NCBI GenBank assembly: GCA_905216195.1 | Contig: CAJMSX010000026.1 | Location: 1 to 47,322 of the forward strand | DNA length: 47,322 nucleotides | Direction of reading: 5' to 3' | Source: an uncultured bacterium | GTDB lineage: Bacteria > Bacteroidota > Bacteroidia > Bacteroidales > Marinifilaceae | Shown: positions 15,798 through 24,704 of the stretch, one piece after another | Numbering within the stretch: position 1 is the first letter of the stretch | Layout: the number at the start of each line of letters is the position of its first letter | Notes under the pieces: generated by a model | Told to the model about the DNA's origin: nothing | Databases searched by the model: none | Seen by the model: the letters and a program-made list of their open reading frames with translations, nothing else | Translations under genes and position numbers: made by a program

Positions 15798-15805
15798 CAA
15801 AGATA
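15798..15805 (-). promoter_or_regulatory. map promoter -7 box
   Basis: The minus strand reads TATCTTTG, an exact TAnnTTTG match, 60 bp upstream of the map start codon. Confidence 0.5.
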
Positions 15806-15958
15806 GGTCATTTCATCCGATTATTTTCGGTTCGGCAGTATTCCGTGAACTATTTTTATCGGTCTCAACTGAAGGTGGGGATAGGAAATGGGATTGAATA
15901 TTTTAGTGGTGTGTATGAGGAAAATAGTATAAAATATCATATAGCATGGTAAAATTAT

Positions 15959-16001
15959 GGGGTATATTCTAAAAAAAGTATATTTTTAAAAAATATACCC
16001 C
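15959..16001. repeat. Inverted repeat upstream of pfkA promoter
   Basis: GGGGTATATT (15959-15968) and AATATACCCC (15992-16001) are perfect 10-bp arms separated by 23 A/T-rich bases. It lies 32 bp before the -7 box at 16033 and is a plausible regulator site or a hairpin. Confidence 0.5.
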
Positions 16002-16032
16002 TTTAAAAATAATAGTGAGGGAATGAAAAGTG

Positions 16033-16040
16033 TATATTTG
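16033..16040 (+). promoter_or_regulatory. Promoter -7 box ahead of the micro-ORF and pfkA
   Basis: TATATTTG matches TAnnTTTG exactly. Implied transcription start is near 16047, which places the 23-codon ORF inside the pfkA leader. Confidence 0.55.
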
Positions 16041-16071
16041 TACGGCAAAGCTGAAAAAAGAGGAAGGAATT

Positions 16072-16143
16072 ATGAGAACCGGGATAATAAATAAAGAGCC
16101 AACTTTTTCTATGGTAAGACGTTATCTTATCGAGGGTACTTAA
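16072..16143 (+). CDS. Candidate 23-residue leader micro-ORF upstream of pfkA
   Basis: ATG 16072 follows AGGAAGG (16061-16067) with 4-nt spacing, better than most ribosome sites here. The frame runs 23 codons to TAA, beginning MRTGIINKEP and ending RRYLIEGT. It ends 14 bp before the pfkA ATG, which has no clear ribosome site of its own. It could be a leader peptide coupled to pfkA translation, a small basic protein, or chance. No family is recognised. Confidence 0.35.
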   Translation: MRTGIINKEPTFSMVRRYLIEGT

Positions 16144-16157
16144 AAAAACAGTTCGTC

Positions 16158-17219
16158 ATGAGAAAAATAAAAAAAATAGGCGTATTGACTTCCGGTGGGG
16201 ATGCTCCGGGTATGAATGCGGCTATTCGGGCCGTGGTGCGTACCGGTATGTATAACGGTTGTCAGGTTTTCGGCATTTACGGTGGCTATCAGGGATTAAT
16301 TGACGGAGAGATAAGAAGCATGGAATCTTCCGATGTAAGTAATATTTTGCAACGGGGCGGGACTATTTTAAAAACGGCTCGAAGTCAGGAATTCAGAACC
16401 CCCGGAGGGAGGATGAAAGCGGTCGGTCAGCTGGAGGCCCGGGGAATAGATGCTCTGGTCGTTATCGGAGGAGACGGCTCTTTTACCGGGGCCGGTTTAT
16501 TGGTGAAAGAGTATGATATTCCGGTAGTCGGTGTTCCCGGTACAATAGATAATGATCTTTTCGGTACGGATTATACGATCGGGTACGATACGGCCGTGAA
16601 TACAGCGGTGTCCGCTATCGATAAAATACGGGATACCGCCAGTGCCTATAACCGTTTGTTTTTTGTGGAAGTGATGGGGCGGGATGCCGGATTCATTGCA
16701 TTGCGTTCCGGTATTGCCAGCGGAGCGGAAGCCATTCTGGTTCCCGAATTGCAAACCGATATGGAGGAGTTGGAGAGCTATGTCAATGAAGAGTACGATC
16801 CCTTACGATCCAGCGGGATTGTCATTGTGGCCGAAGGAGATGAAGGAGGAGGGGCTTGTAAAATTGCGGAAAAGGTGAAACAGGAGCATCCCGAATTCGA
16901 TATCCGGGTGTCGGTATTGGGGCATATGCAAAGAGGAGGTTCTCCCACTTCTTTCGATCGGGAAGCTGCCAGCCGGCTGGGTCTGGCTGCTGTCGAGGCT
17001 TTGTTGGAGGATCAGGAAAGCGTGATGATGGGCATCGTCAACGGAAAAATAGTACATGTTCCTTTTAATAAAGCGATAAAAAACAGTAAAGGCCTGAATC
17101 CGAAACTGCTGGAACTGGCAAAAATGCTGTCTGTTCGTACGGAGGAGGACGAGGTTTTGGAAAGAACAGGGAAACCGGCGGGGGATTGTAGCCGGGCCGC
17201 TAAAAAAGCGAACGATTGA
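16158..17219 (+). CDS. pfkA: ATP-dependent 6-phosphofructokinase
   Basis: A 353-residue glycolytic enzyme phosphorylating fructose-6-phosphate in the cytosol. Motifs in order: 'GVLTSGGDAPGMNAAIRAVV' (about 6-25), 'GGDGSFTGA' (nucleotide and Mg site), 'GVPGTIDND' (with the catalytic Asp), 'EVMGRDAGFIAL', and 'LGHMQRGGSPTSFDR'. The Gly in GGDGS at the position that separates ATP from PPi enzymes suggests ATP use; this is family knowledge. It is about 30 residues longer than the usual 320, with a charged C-terminal tail. The upstream micro-ORF and inverted repeat suggest regulation. glnN starts 36 bp downstream. Confidence 0.95.
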   Translation: MRKIKKIGVLTSGGDAPGMNAAIRAVVRTGMYNGCQVFGIYGGYQGLIDGEIRSMESSDVSNILQRGGTILKTARSQEFRTPGGRMKAVGQLEARGIDALVVIGGDGSFTGAGLLVKEYDIPVVGVPGTIDNDLFGTDYTIGYDTAVNTAVSAIDKIRDTASAYNRLFFVEVMGRDAGFIALRSGIASGAEAILVPELQTDMEELESYVNEEYDPLRSSGIVIVAEGDEGGGACKIAEKVKQEHPEFDIRVSVLGHMQRGGSPTSFDREAASRLGLAAVEALLEDQESVMMGIVNGKIVHVPFNKAIKNSKGLNPKLLELAKMLSVRTEEDEVLERTGKPAGDCSRAAKKAND

Positions 17220-17255
17220 GACAGACGCCTACACTACACTTCAAATATAATTTTT

Positions 17256-19448
17256 ATGACGAGCTTAAGATTTAAAATGGTGGAGGATGCTATCAAAAGG
17301 AAGGCTTTAGAGGTAAAGTCTCCGGGTATCCCCGCTTCGGAGTATTTCGGAATGAATGTATTTAACCGGGAAAAAATGGCTAAATATTTACCCGACTCTG
17401 TTTTTTGTGCTTTGGTCGATACTATCGACAACGAAACTCCCTTGAGCCGGGAATTGGCGGACGGTGTGGCTCAGGGGATGAAAAAATGGGCGATGAGTGC
17501 GGGAGCTACGCATTATACTCACTGGTTTCAACCTTTAACGGGAGGAACGGCGGAAAAGCATGATGCCTTCGGGGAACCTGACGGTAAAGGAGGCCTGATC
17601 GAAGAATTTTCGGGCAAATTGCTGATTCAGCAGGAACCGGATGCCTCCAGTTTCCCGAGCGGCGGTATCCGGAATACTTTCGAAGCGAGAGGTTATAGTG
17701 CCTGGGACGCTACTTCCCCGGCTTTTATCGTCGACACTACGCTTTGTATTCCTACCGTTTTTATTTCTTATACGGGAGAAGCGCTGGATTATAAGGCCCC
17801 GCTGTTGAAAGCGGAAAAAGCCGTAAACCAGGCGGCCGTCGAAGTATGTCGTCTTTTTTCCCCTTCCGTTACCCGGGTATTTTCTTACCTGGGCTGGGAA
17901 CAGGAATATTTTCTGGTGGACGAGGGATTGTGGGCGGCGCGTCCGGACCTGATGTTGACCGGAAGAACGTTGATCGGGCACGAAAGCGCTAAAAATCAGC
18001 AGTTGGAAGATCATTATTTCGGAGCAATACCCACCCGGGTAATGGCGTTTATGAAAGATTTGGAATTCGAATGCCTCAAGTTGGGAATTCCGGTAAAAAC
18101 GAGACATAATGAAGTGGCTCCCAATCAATTTGAATTGGCTCCCATTTTTGAAAAAACGAATCTGGCCAACGATCATAACCAATTGTTGATGGCGGTTATG
18201 AAGAAGGTAGCCCGCCGGCATTCTTTCCGTTTGCTGCTTCATGAAAAACCGTTTAAAGGCGTAAACGGGTCGGGCAAACATTGTAACTGGTCGTTGGGTA
18301 CCGATACGGGAGTCAATTTGTTGTCTCCCGGTAAAACTCCGGTAGAGAACCTGCAATTTATTACTTTTCTGCTGAACGTACTGATGGCGGTATACCGATA
18401 CAACGGCTTGTTGAAAGCCAGTATTTCGACGGCGACCAATGCCCATCGTCTCGGAGCCCATGAAGCGCCTCCCGCTATCCTTTCTTCTTTCCTGGGCACC
18501 CAGCTCGGGGAGGTATTGGAGAAAATCGAAAAAAGCGATTCAGGCGACGTGATTCGCCTGGACGATAAAACCGGTTTTCATCTGAATGGTATCACTCATA
18601 TTCCGGAGTTACTTATCGATAATACGGACCGGAACCGGACGTCGCCTTTTGCCTTTACCGGTAACCGTTTCGAATTCCGGGCGGTGGGCTCTTCAGCCAA
18701 CTGCGCCCAGGCGATGGTAGTGCTGAATACGGCAGTAGCCGAACAGTTGAACCTGTTTAAACAGGAAGTGGAGCAGCGGGTGAAACAGGGAAAATCCTCT
18801 GAAGATGCCGTATATACCATTTTGAAAGAATACATACGTAAAAGTGCTCCGATTCGTTTTGACGGGAACGGTTACGGCGAGGCCTGGAAAGCGGAAGCCC
18901 GGAAGCGGGGATTGGACTGTGAAACTTCAGTGCCGGTTATACTGCGGCAGTTTACACGCCCCGAGGTGGTCCGGATGTTTGAAAATTTAGGGGTGTTGAA
19001 CCGGAAAGAACTGGAAGCCCGGGAGGAGGTTTATCTGGAAACCTATACGAAAAAAATCCAGATCGAGGCCCGGGTGTTGGGGGATTTGTCCATCAATCAC
19101 ATCGTTCCGCTTGCCGGACGTTACCAGAACAGCTTACTGGAAAAAGTAGAGCGAATGAGTAAGTTGTTTTCCGTAGAACGCCTTCAGGAACTGGCCGGTT
19201 ATGATATGGAAATGATCGAACGGTTGTCCGTACACATCTCTTCGATACAAAATGACGTAGAACGCTTGGCGGAAGCCCGGAAAAAAGCGAATAAAATTCC
19301 CGGTATGCGTGACAGGGCTTTGGCCTATCACGATACGGTGCAGCCCTTGTTCGAGAAGATTCGTTATCATATCGATAAACTGGAGCTTTATATCGATGAC
19401 GAAATGTGGACTTTGCCGAAGTACAGGGAATTATTGTTTATTCGTTAA
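17256..19448 (+). CDS. glnN: Type III glutamine synthetase
   Basis: A 730-residue GSIII, the form typical of Bacteroidetes, forming ATP-dependent glutamine from glutamate and ammonium. Features: N-terminal GSIII-specific region 'VKSPGIPASEYFGMNVFNR', 'HWFQPLTGGTAEKHDAF' (unique type III motif), 'EVAPNQFELAPIFEKTNLANDHNQLLM' spread over about 289-316, 'GSGKHCNWSLGTDTG' (ATP/glutamate site), 'NRTSPFAFTGNRFEFRAVGSSAN', and a long C-terminal region. Length and motifs are complete. It lies 36 bp after pfkA and may be co-transcribed. With urea uptake and urease nearby it is the natural sink for ammonium, but that link is inference. Confidence 0.97.
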   Translation: MTSLRFKMVEDAIKRKALEVKSPGIPASEYFGMNVFNREKMAKYLPDSVFCALVDTIDNETPLSRELADGVAQGMKKWAMSAGATHYTHWFQPLTGGTAEKHDAFGEPDGKGGLIEEFSGKLLIQQEPDASSFPSGGIRNTFEARGYSAWDATSPAFIVDTTLCIPTVFISYTGEALDYKAPLLKAEKAVNQAAVEVCRLFSPSVTRVFSYLGWEQEYFLVDEGLWAARPDLMLTGRTLIGHESAKNQQLEDHYFGAIPTRVMAFMKDLEFECLKLGIPVKTRHNEVAPNQFELAPIFEKTNLANDHNQLLMAVMKKVARRHSFRLLLHEKPFKGVNGSGKHCNWSLGTDTGVNLLSPGKTPVENLQFITFLLNVLMAVYRYNGLLKASISTATNAHRLGAHEAPPAILSSFLGTQLGEVLEKIEKSDSGDVIRLDDKTGFHLNGITHIPELLIDNTDRNRTSPFAFTGNRFEFRAVGSSANCAQAMVVLNTAVAEQLNLFKQEVEQRVKQGKSSEDAVYTILKEYIRKSAPIRFDGNGYGEAWKAEARKRGLDCETSVPVILRQFTRPEVVRMFENLGVLNRKELEAREEVYLETYTKKIQIEARVLGDLSINHIVPLAGRYQNSLLEKVERMSKLFSVERLQELAGYDMEMIERLSVHISSIQNDVERLAEARKKANKIPGMRDRALAYHDTVQPLFEKIRYHIDKLELYIDDEMWTLPKYRELLFIR

Positions 19449-19546
19449 GTGACCCGAAAGGAAAGTAAACCGTATAAGGAAAACGGAAACGGGATGCTGG
19501 TGCCGACCTTCCTCCCGCTCCGCGATCTTATCCTAAAATCAGATTT

Positions 19547-21421
19547 ATGAGCGATGAAATAAAACATGAGTGCGGCATAGCACTGGTCCGGCTTTTAAAA
19601 CCGGCAGAATATTACCGTGAGAAATACGGTACTTCGGTATATGGGTTAAACACCCTTTATTTATTGATGGAAAAGCAGCATAACCGGGGGCAGGAAGGAG
19701 CGGGAATGGCTTGTGTGAAATTGAATGCTTCTCCTGGAGAAGAGTATATTTTCCGGGAAAGGGCGTTGGGAAGCCGGGCCATTCCGGAAGTATTCGATGC
19801 CGTTAACCGTCAGATGGCCGAGCGACAAGGGGAAGGAATAAGCGATCCGGACCGGTTGCCGTTTGTCGGAGAGTTATATCTGGGACACTTACGTTACAGT
19901 ACCACGGGTAAATCCGGCATTTCCTACCTGCATCCCTTTTTGAGACGCAATAACTGGCGGAGCCGTAATCTTTGCCTGGCGGGTAATTTCAACCTGACCA
20001 ATGTAGACGAAATTTTAACCGATATCGTGGCGAAGGGTCAGCATCCCCGGCATAACGCGGATACCTTTATTATTTTAGAGCAAATCGGTTATCTGTTGGA
20101 CCGGCAAGTAGAAAAACTATATGAACGTTATAGTGAAACGGGTTTATCGGGGATGGAGTTGAACCGGGTGATCGAGGAAAACCTGGATATGGAAGCTATT
20201 ATCCGCTCGGCCTCGCAAAAATGGGACGGAGGGTTTGTCATTTGCGGGTTGACAGGCAGCGGAGATGCTTTCGTGTTCCGGGATAAATGGGGAATACGCC
20301 CGGCTTTCTATTATGCCGACGACGAAATTGTGGTGATAGCCTCCGAACGTCCCGTGATTCAGACGATACTGAATGTTCGGACGGAAAAAGTCCGGGAACT
20401 GAACGCAGGAGAGAGCCTGGTTATTAAGAAAAACGGGGAAATGCGATTGTCCCGGATTGCAGAAACCGGTAAAGTTACTCCTTGTTCTTTCGAACGGATC
20501 TATTTTTCCAGAGGGAGTGACCGGGATATTTACCGGGAACGGAAAATGTTGGGACGCTTGCTTACCGATCAGATTTTGCAAGCAGTCAGTTACGATACGG
20601 ACCATACGGTATTTTCCTTTATTCCGAATACGGCGGAAATTGCGTATTACGGTATGCTGGAAGGGCTGGAGGATTATCTGAATTCCCGCAAGAGTGTGGA
20701 TTTACTGGGAACGGCCGACCCCGTCTCTTCTTCCCGTGCCGAGCAGATATTATCCCGGCGTATCCGCACGGAAAAATTAGCGATCAAGGACATTAAGTTG
20801 CGTACTTTTATTGCTGAAAACCAGAGCCGGAACGACCTGGCCACCCATGTATACGATATTACTTACGGGTCGATCGTAGAAGGTGTGGATACCATCGTTG
20901 TTATCGACGACAGTATTGTAAGAGGCACAACCCTGAAACAAAGTATTGTCAAAATATTGAGCCGTTTGAATCCGAAAAAGATCGTCATTGTGTCTTCTTC
21001 TCCTCAAATCCGTTATCCCGATTGTTACGGTATCGATATGTCCCGCATGGAAGAATTCATTGCTTTTAACGCAGCCATAGAATTGTTACAGGAAAGGAAG
21101 CGGGAAGATCTGATCAGCGAAGTTTACCGGAAGTCCAAAGCGCAACAGGGAAAGCCGAAAGAAGAGATCGTAAATTATGTGAAGGAAATTTATGCCCCTT
21201 TCACCGATCAAGACCTGTCGGAAAAGATTGCTCAAATGGTTCGTCCGAAAGAAGGCTCTATCGAAATCGAGATCGTATTCCAAACGGTCCGGAATTTGCA
21301 CAAAGCCTGCGGCAGCCATAACGGGGACTGGTATTTTTCAGGCGATTATCCTACTCCGGGAGGCAACCGGCTGGTCAATGATGCCTTTATTCATTATTAT
21401 GAAACGATCTACCGGGCATAG
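19547..21421 (+). CDS. Amidophosphoribosyltransferase-like enzyme, long form
   Basis: A class II glutamine amidotransferase fused to a type I phosphoribosyltransferase domain. The catalytic nucleophile is probably C9 after a short propeptide ('MSDEIKHECGIALV'). Other signs are 'HNRGQEGAGMA', 'LGHLRYSTTG', 'NFNLTN', and the PRPP motif 'VVIDDSIVRGTTLKQS' near 452-467. PurF catalyses the first step of purine synthesis. At 624 residues it is clearly longer than the roughly 450-500 of standard PurF, with extra sequence between the domains and at the C-terminus, so it may be a divergent paralogue. Neighbours are glnN (98 bp upstream) and a reductase pair after a terminator. Confidence 0.85.
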   Translation: MSDEIKHECGIALVRLLKPAEYYREKYGTSVYGLNTLYLLMEKQHNRGQEGAGMACVKLNASPGEEYIFRERALGSRAIPEVFDAVNRQMAERQGEGISDPDRLPFVGELYLGHLRYSTTGKSGISYLHPFLRRNNWRSRNLCLAGNFNLTNVDEILTDIVAKGQHPRHNADTFIILEQIGYLLDRQVEKLYERYSETGLSGMELNRVIEENLDMEAIIRSASQKWDGGFVICGLTGSGDAFVFRDKWGIRPAFYYADDEIVVIASERPVIQTILNVRTEKVRELNAGESLVIKKNGEMRLSRIAETGKVTPCSFERIYFSRGSDRDIYRERKMLGRLLTDQILQAVSYDTDHTVFSFIPNTAEIAYYGMLEGLEDYLNSRKSVDLLGTADPVSSSRAEQILSRRIRTEKLAIKDIKLRTFIAENQSRNDLATHVYDITYGSIVEGVDTIVVIDDSIVRGTTLKQSIVKILSRLNPKKIVIVSSSPQIRYPDCYGIDMSRMEEFIAFNAAIELLQERKREDLISEVYRKSKAQQGKPKEEIVNYVKEIYAPFTDQDLSEKIAQMVRPKEGSIEIEIVFQTVRNLHKACGSHNGDWYFSGDYPTPGGNRLVNDAFIHYYETIYRA

Positions 21422-21436
21422 CGGTTGGAAATACGG

Positions 21437-21466
21437 AAGCGGGCGGAACTAACGAACCCGCTTTTA
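21437..21466 (+). terminator. Terminator after the amidophosphoribosyltransferase gene
   Basis: AAGCGGG (21437-21443) pairs with CCCGCTT (21457-21463) around a 13-nt loop, followed by a short TTA. It separates this gene from the promoter of the next unit. Confidence 0.55.
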
Positions 21467-21472
21467 CGTAAA

Positions 21473-21480
21473 TAAATTTG
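21473..21480 (+). promoter_or_regulatory. Promoter -7 box of the aldo/keto reductase operon
   Basis: TAAATTTG is an exact TAnnTTTG match, 36 bp before the start codon and just past the terminator of the previous gene. Confidence 0.55.
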
Positions 21481-21515
21481 TTTCAAAATAGGGACTTTCA
21501 CTAAATTTACTAATT

Positions 21516-22520
21516 ATGGAATTCAGAAAAATTGGGGATACGGATTTAAAATTATCCGTAATTACATTCGGAGCCTGGGCGGCAGGCGGCTGGATGTGGG
21601 GATCCACGAATAAAACCGAAGCCGTAAAAGCCATTAGAGCCGCTTATGACGAAGGCGTAACTTCTATCGACACGGCTCCTATTTACGGACAGGGTACCAG
21701 TGAAGAAATCGTAGGACAGGCGATAGAGGGCATTAACCGGGATAAAGTACAGATATTGACTAAATTCGGAATGCGTTGGGACCTGGCGAAAGGAGATTTT
21801 GCGTTTAGAAGCAAAGATAATGACGGGCGGGACATCGATATTTATAAATATGCCGGTAAAGAAAGTATTATCCGGGAATGCGAAGACAGTCTGCGCCGGC
21901 TTAAAACCGATTATATCGATCTCTATCAAATACATTGGCCCGATACGACCACCCCGCAGAGCGAAACTTTCGAAGCTGTCGAAAGACTGATCGAACAGGG
22001 AAAAGTCCGTTATGCCGGGGTCTGTAACTACTCGGTGGAATTATTGGAAGAAGCCGGCCCCTATATCGATGTGGTGTCCGACCAGATCCCTTTCAGTATG
22101 GTAAACCGGGATTCCGAAAAAGAAATTATGCCTTATTGTATGCGTCACGGAAAAGCGGTGATTGTATACAGTCCTTTGGAAAGAGGATTGCTGACCGGGA
22201 AAATGACTCCGGGTTATCATTTCCCTGAGGGGGATCACCGCAGTACGAATCCTTATTTTACGGACGACAGCATCCGCCGTACCAATGCTTTTCTGGAAAA
22301 GATACATCCTTTGGCCCGGGAAAAAAATGCATCGGTTTCCCAACTGGTATTATACTGGACCATTAACCAGCCCGGAGTGACGGTAGCTTTGGTGGGAGCC
22401 CGGAATCCGGAACAGGCCGTATCCAATGCCCATGCGGTCCGGATTTCTTTAACCCGGGATGAGATGACATTTATAAATGAGGAGTTGAAAGCAATGGGAG
22501 AAGGTCGGATTAATGAATAG
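21516..22520 (+). CDS. Aldo/keto reductase
   Basis: A 334-residue TIM-barrel NADPH oxidoreductase. The catalytic tetrad is visible: Asp and Tyr in 'SIDTAPIYGQG' (about 50-60), Lys in 'ILTKFGM', and His in 'LYQIHWPD'. The cofactor-binding end 'ALVGARNPEQAVSNA' is intact. It resembles the YajO/YhdN-type general aldehyde reductases; the actual substrate is unknown. The next gene, an ene-reductase, starts 8 bp after the stop, so the two are one operon with a shared promoter. Confidence 0.93.
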   Translation: MEFRKIGDTDLKLSVITFGAWAAGGWMWGSTNKTEAVKAIRAAYDEGVTSIDTAPIYGQGTSEEIVGQAIEGINRDKVQILTKFGMRWDLAKGDFAFRSKDNDGRDIDIYKYAGKESIIRECEDSLRRLKTDYIDLYQIHWPDTTTPQSETFEAVERLIEQGKVRYAGVCNYSVELLEEAGPYIDVVSDQIPFSMVNRDSEKEIMPYCMRHGKAVIVYSPLERGLLTGKMTPGYHFPEGDHRSTNPYFTDDSIRRTNAFLEKIHPLAREKNASVSQLVLYWTINQPGVTVALVGARNPEQAVSNAHAVRISLTRDEMTFINEELKAMGEGRINE

Positions 22521-22528
22521 GTAAGCGG

Positions 22529-23596
22529 ATGAGTAAACTATTTTCTTCTTATGAAATGAAGTCGGTGACTTTGCGCAATCGGCTGGTTTTGTCTCCGATG
22601 TGTCAGTATACCGCTCAGGACGGTTTTGCCGGCGATTGGCATTTGGTTCATTACGGAAGCCGGGCGGTAGGCGGAGTAGGAATGATCTTGCAGGAAGCCA
22701 CCGCCGTCAGTCCCGACGGCCGTATCAGTCCGGGTGATCTGGGGCTTTGGAGAGATGAGCACATCTTAAAGCTGAAAGAGATTACTTCTTTCGTGGAAAA
22801 GCAGGGAGCTATTCCCGGCATTCAGTTGGCGCATGCAGGTCGCAAAGGCAGCATCACGACCGATTCGGCGGGAAAGGATAAATTCCTTTCTTCCGCAGAA
22901 GGGGGATGGCGGATCGTAGGTCCTTCAGCTTTGCCTTTTGACCGGGGAAGAGGGGTTCCGGAAGAATTGACGGAACCGGAAATACAAAAAATAATTGAAG
23001 ATTTTGCAGCCGCTGCAGCAAGGGCTTTACAAGCCGGTTATCGCATAGTGGAGATCCATGCGGCCCACGGTTATCTTTTGCATGAATTTTTATCTTCCCT
23101 TTCCAATCAGCGGGAGGACGGTTATGGAGGAAGTTTTGAAAACCGGATCCGCTTGCTGTTGGAAGTCATCGACGCTGTCAAAAAGGTATGGCCGGAGGAG
23201 TATCCCTTATGGGTCCGGATTTCCGCTACGGATTGGGCCGATGGCGGCTGGGACTGGGAGCAGTCGGTTCGTTTGGCCAATGTGTTGTATGAAAAAGGAG
23301 TGGATATGCTGGATGTTTCTTCGGGCGGCCTTCTCCCGCATGCCGATATTCCGTATACCTACGGTTATCAGTTGCCTTTCGCTTCCCGCATCAAGAGAGA
23401 AACGAATATGAAAGTGGCGGCCGTTGGGATGATCACGGATGCCGTACAGGCGGAAACGATATTCGTCAATGGAGATGCCGATTTGATCCTGATGGGGCGG
23501 GAATTGTTGCGGAATCCCTATTTTGTTCTCTCTGCAGCGAAAAAGTTGCACACATCGGTTGCATGGCCCACTCCGTATGTAAGGGCGAAAAACTGA
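22529..23596 (+). CDS. NADH:flavin oxidoreductase / Old Yellow Enzyme (YqjM/NamA-like)
   Basis: A 355-residue FMN-dependent ene-reductase. Features of the YqjM class are C25 in 'LSPMCQYTAQDG' (the redox-tuning Cys), 'IQLAHAGRKGS', 'AAHGYLLHEFLSSLSNQRED' with paired His, 'YGGSFENR', and 'VGMITDA ... LILMGRELLRNPYF' in the FMN phosphate region. It reduces activated C=C bonds such as alpha,beta-unsaturated carbonyls. Physiological substrate is unknown. Close coupling to an aldo/keto reductase suggests joint handling of reactive carbonyl or unsaturated compounds. Confidence 0.94.
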   Translation: MSKLFSSYEMKSVTLRNRLVLSPMCQYTAQDGFAGDWHLVHYGSRAVGGVGMILQEATAVSPDGRISPGDLGLWRDEHILKLKEITSFVEKQGAIPGIQLAHAGRKGSITTDSAGKDKFLSSAEGGWRIVGPSALPFDRGRGVPEELTEPEIQKIIEDFAAAAARALQAGYRIVEIHAAHGYLLHEFLSSLSNQREDGYGGSFENRIRLLLEVIDAVKKVWPEEYPLWVRISATDWADGGWDWEQSVRLANVLYEKGVDMLDVSSGGLLPHADIPYTYGYQLPFASRIKRETNMKVAAVGMITDAVQAETIFVNGDADLILMGRELLRNPYFVLSAAKKLHTSVAWPTPYVRAKN

Positions 23597-23681
23597 ATTC
23601 CGCAGGCGGGAAAAGGCGGAAAGTTGCCGTTCCGGAACCAGGGAGTCATTTACCGAAAAAGAGGAGGGTAAAATACCGGGG

Positions 23682-24701
23682 TTAATCCAGCATTAAACTG
23701 AGGAATGCGGGTTGTTCGAATACCAGTCGGGCGAGTTCCCCTATATCGAGTTTGAGATCCGGGCGCTGAACGCCTGATCCTGTGCGGAAACAAAGTCCGT
23801 TTTTTAACCGGTAATAGCCGGTATTGGATAAAAGCCCTTCGTCCTTCAGATGAAGGAGTAAGGATTTCCGGGGATGAGCGGCGGCATATAAGCTGAGCAT
23901 CTGATAGGCATCGATGATACGGGCCATTCCCCTGCGGGCGGAATGTCCGGAGCGGGGAGGCGTTTTGCATTCAATTTCTCCTTTATCCCAGAAGGCTGCT
24001 GCAGTGTTCAACAGGGCACTTTTATCTTCCTCCCCCTCATACATCAATTCATTGATTTTTACTTTTTCGGGTAAGGGTTGTGCAAAGGCCAGTCCACTGA
24101 TGCGATCGGGCGTTTGCCGGGATAGGAGCAGGCGTCCTCCCGATAGATACAAATCGTCCGCAATGATGGAAAAATCGTCAGCGGTGTGCTGGATGCAATT
24201 CGCTCTTTTTTGCAGGTGCCGGTCGAAATAACGATAAATTTCGTCGGTCATTCCGAGATAATCTGTCCGGTCCAGGATTTTTACAGCCGGATGGAGTCGT
24301 CGGACCGGGAGATAATAGTTTTCCGGTGTATAGGCAAATGCGGGGGCATATCCGCTGCGGGCGTAATAATCGTATAGCCAGGCTTCCTGGGGGATAAGAA
24401 CGCTAAGCGCGATTTTCCGGCTTTTCATAATCAAAAAGGCTTTATTCAAAAGTTTGCGCATGATTCCCTTATTCCGGGCTTCCGGCAGAGTGGACGCTCC
24501 GGAAATGTAGGAAACGGAAAGTTTCTTTCCTTGCCAGTTCATGGAATAAGGAAGCATTTGCAGGGCGGAGACAACTTTCCCCTTTTCCATATAGGTCAGT
24601 GTATTTTCCTCCCGGTATTTACGCTCGAAATAAAAGCGAATAAATTCTTCGGAATCTTGAAAACAGATACGCCATAAATTCATAACCTCTTCTTTTACCA
24701 T
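23682..24701 (-). CDS. GNAT-family N-acetyltransferase with SCP2-like C-terminus (Eis-like)
   Basis: A 339-residue protein. The N-terminal GNAT fold includes 'AGxSTLPEARNKGIMRKLLNK'-type acetyl-CoA loop (seen as 'TLPEARNKGIMRKLLNKAF', about 74-92). A second GNAT-like half follows, and a C-terminal sterol-carrier-like segment ('LKNGLCFRTGSG' to 'ALSLMLD'-like end). This resembles the Eis/GNAT_9 architecture. Acceptor substrate is unknown. A second ATG lies six codons in (MNLW) and could be the true start. The gene begins 3 bp after the stop of the DUF2156 gene, so the two are translationally coupled. Confidence 0.85.
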   Translation of the reverse strand: MVKEEVMNLWRICFQDSEEFIRFYFERKYREENTLTYMEKGKVVSALQMLPYSMNWQGKKLSVSYISGASTLPEARNKGIMRKLLNKAFLIMKSRKIALSVLIPQEAWLYDYYARSGYAPAFAYTPENYYLPVRRLHPAVKILDRTDYLGMTDEIYRYFDRHLQKRANCIQHTADDFSIIADDLYLSGGRLLLSRQTPDRISGLAFAQPLPEKVKINELMYEGEEDKSALLNTAAAFWDKGEIECKTPPRSGHSARRGMARIIDAYQMLSLYAAAHPRKSLLLHLKDEGLLSNTGYYRLKNGLCFRTGSGVQRPDLKLDIGELARLVFEQPAFLSLMLD

Positions 24702-24704
24702 CGC

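Larger units (their letters stand above)
15738..16157. other. Divergent intergenic region between map and pfkA
   Basis: 420 bp holding the map -7 box (15798-15805), an A/T-rich inverted repeat (15959-16001), a pfkA-side -7 box (16033-16040) and a 23-codon micro-ORF (16072-16143). The open frame at 15755-15952 has no start context or protein-like make-up and is not taken as a gene. Confidence 0.6.

Noticed and set aside
15755..15952. 65-codon open frame between map and pfkA
   Set aside because: It overlaps the map promoter region, lacks a ribosome site, and its composition is not protein-like.
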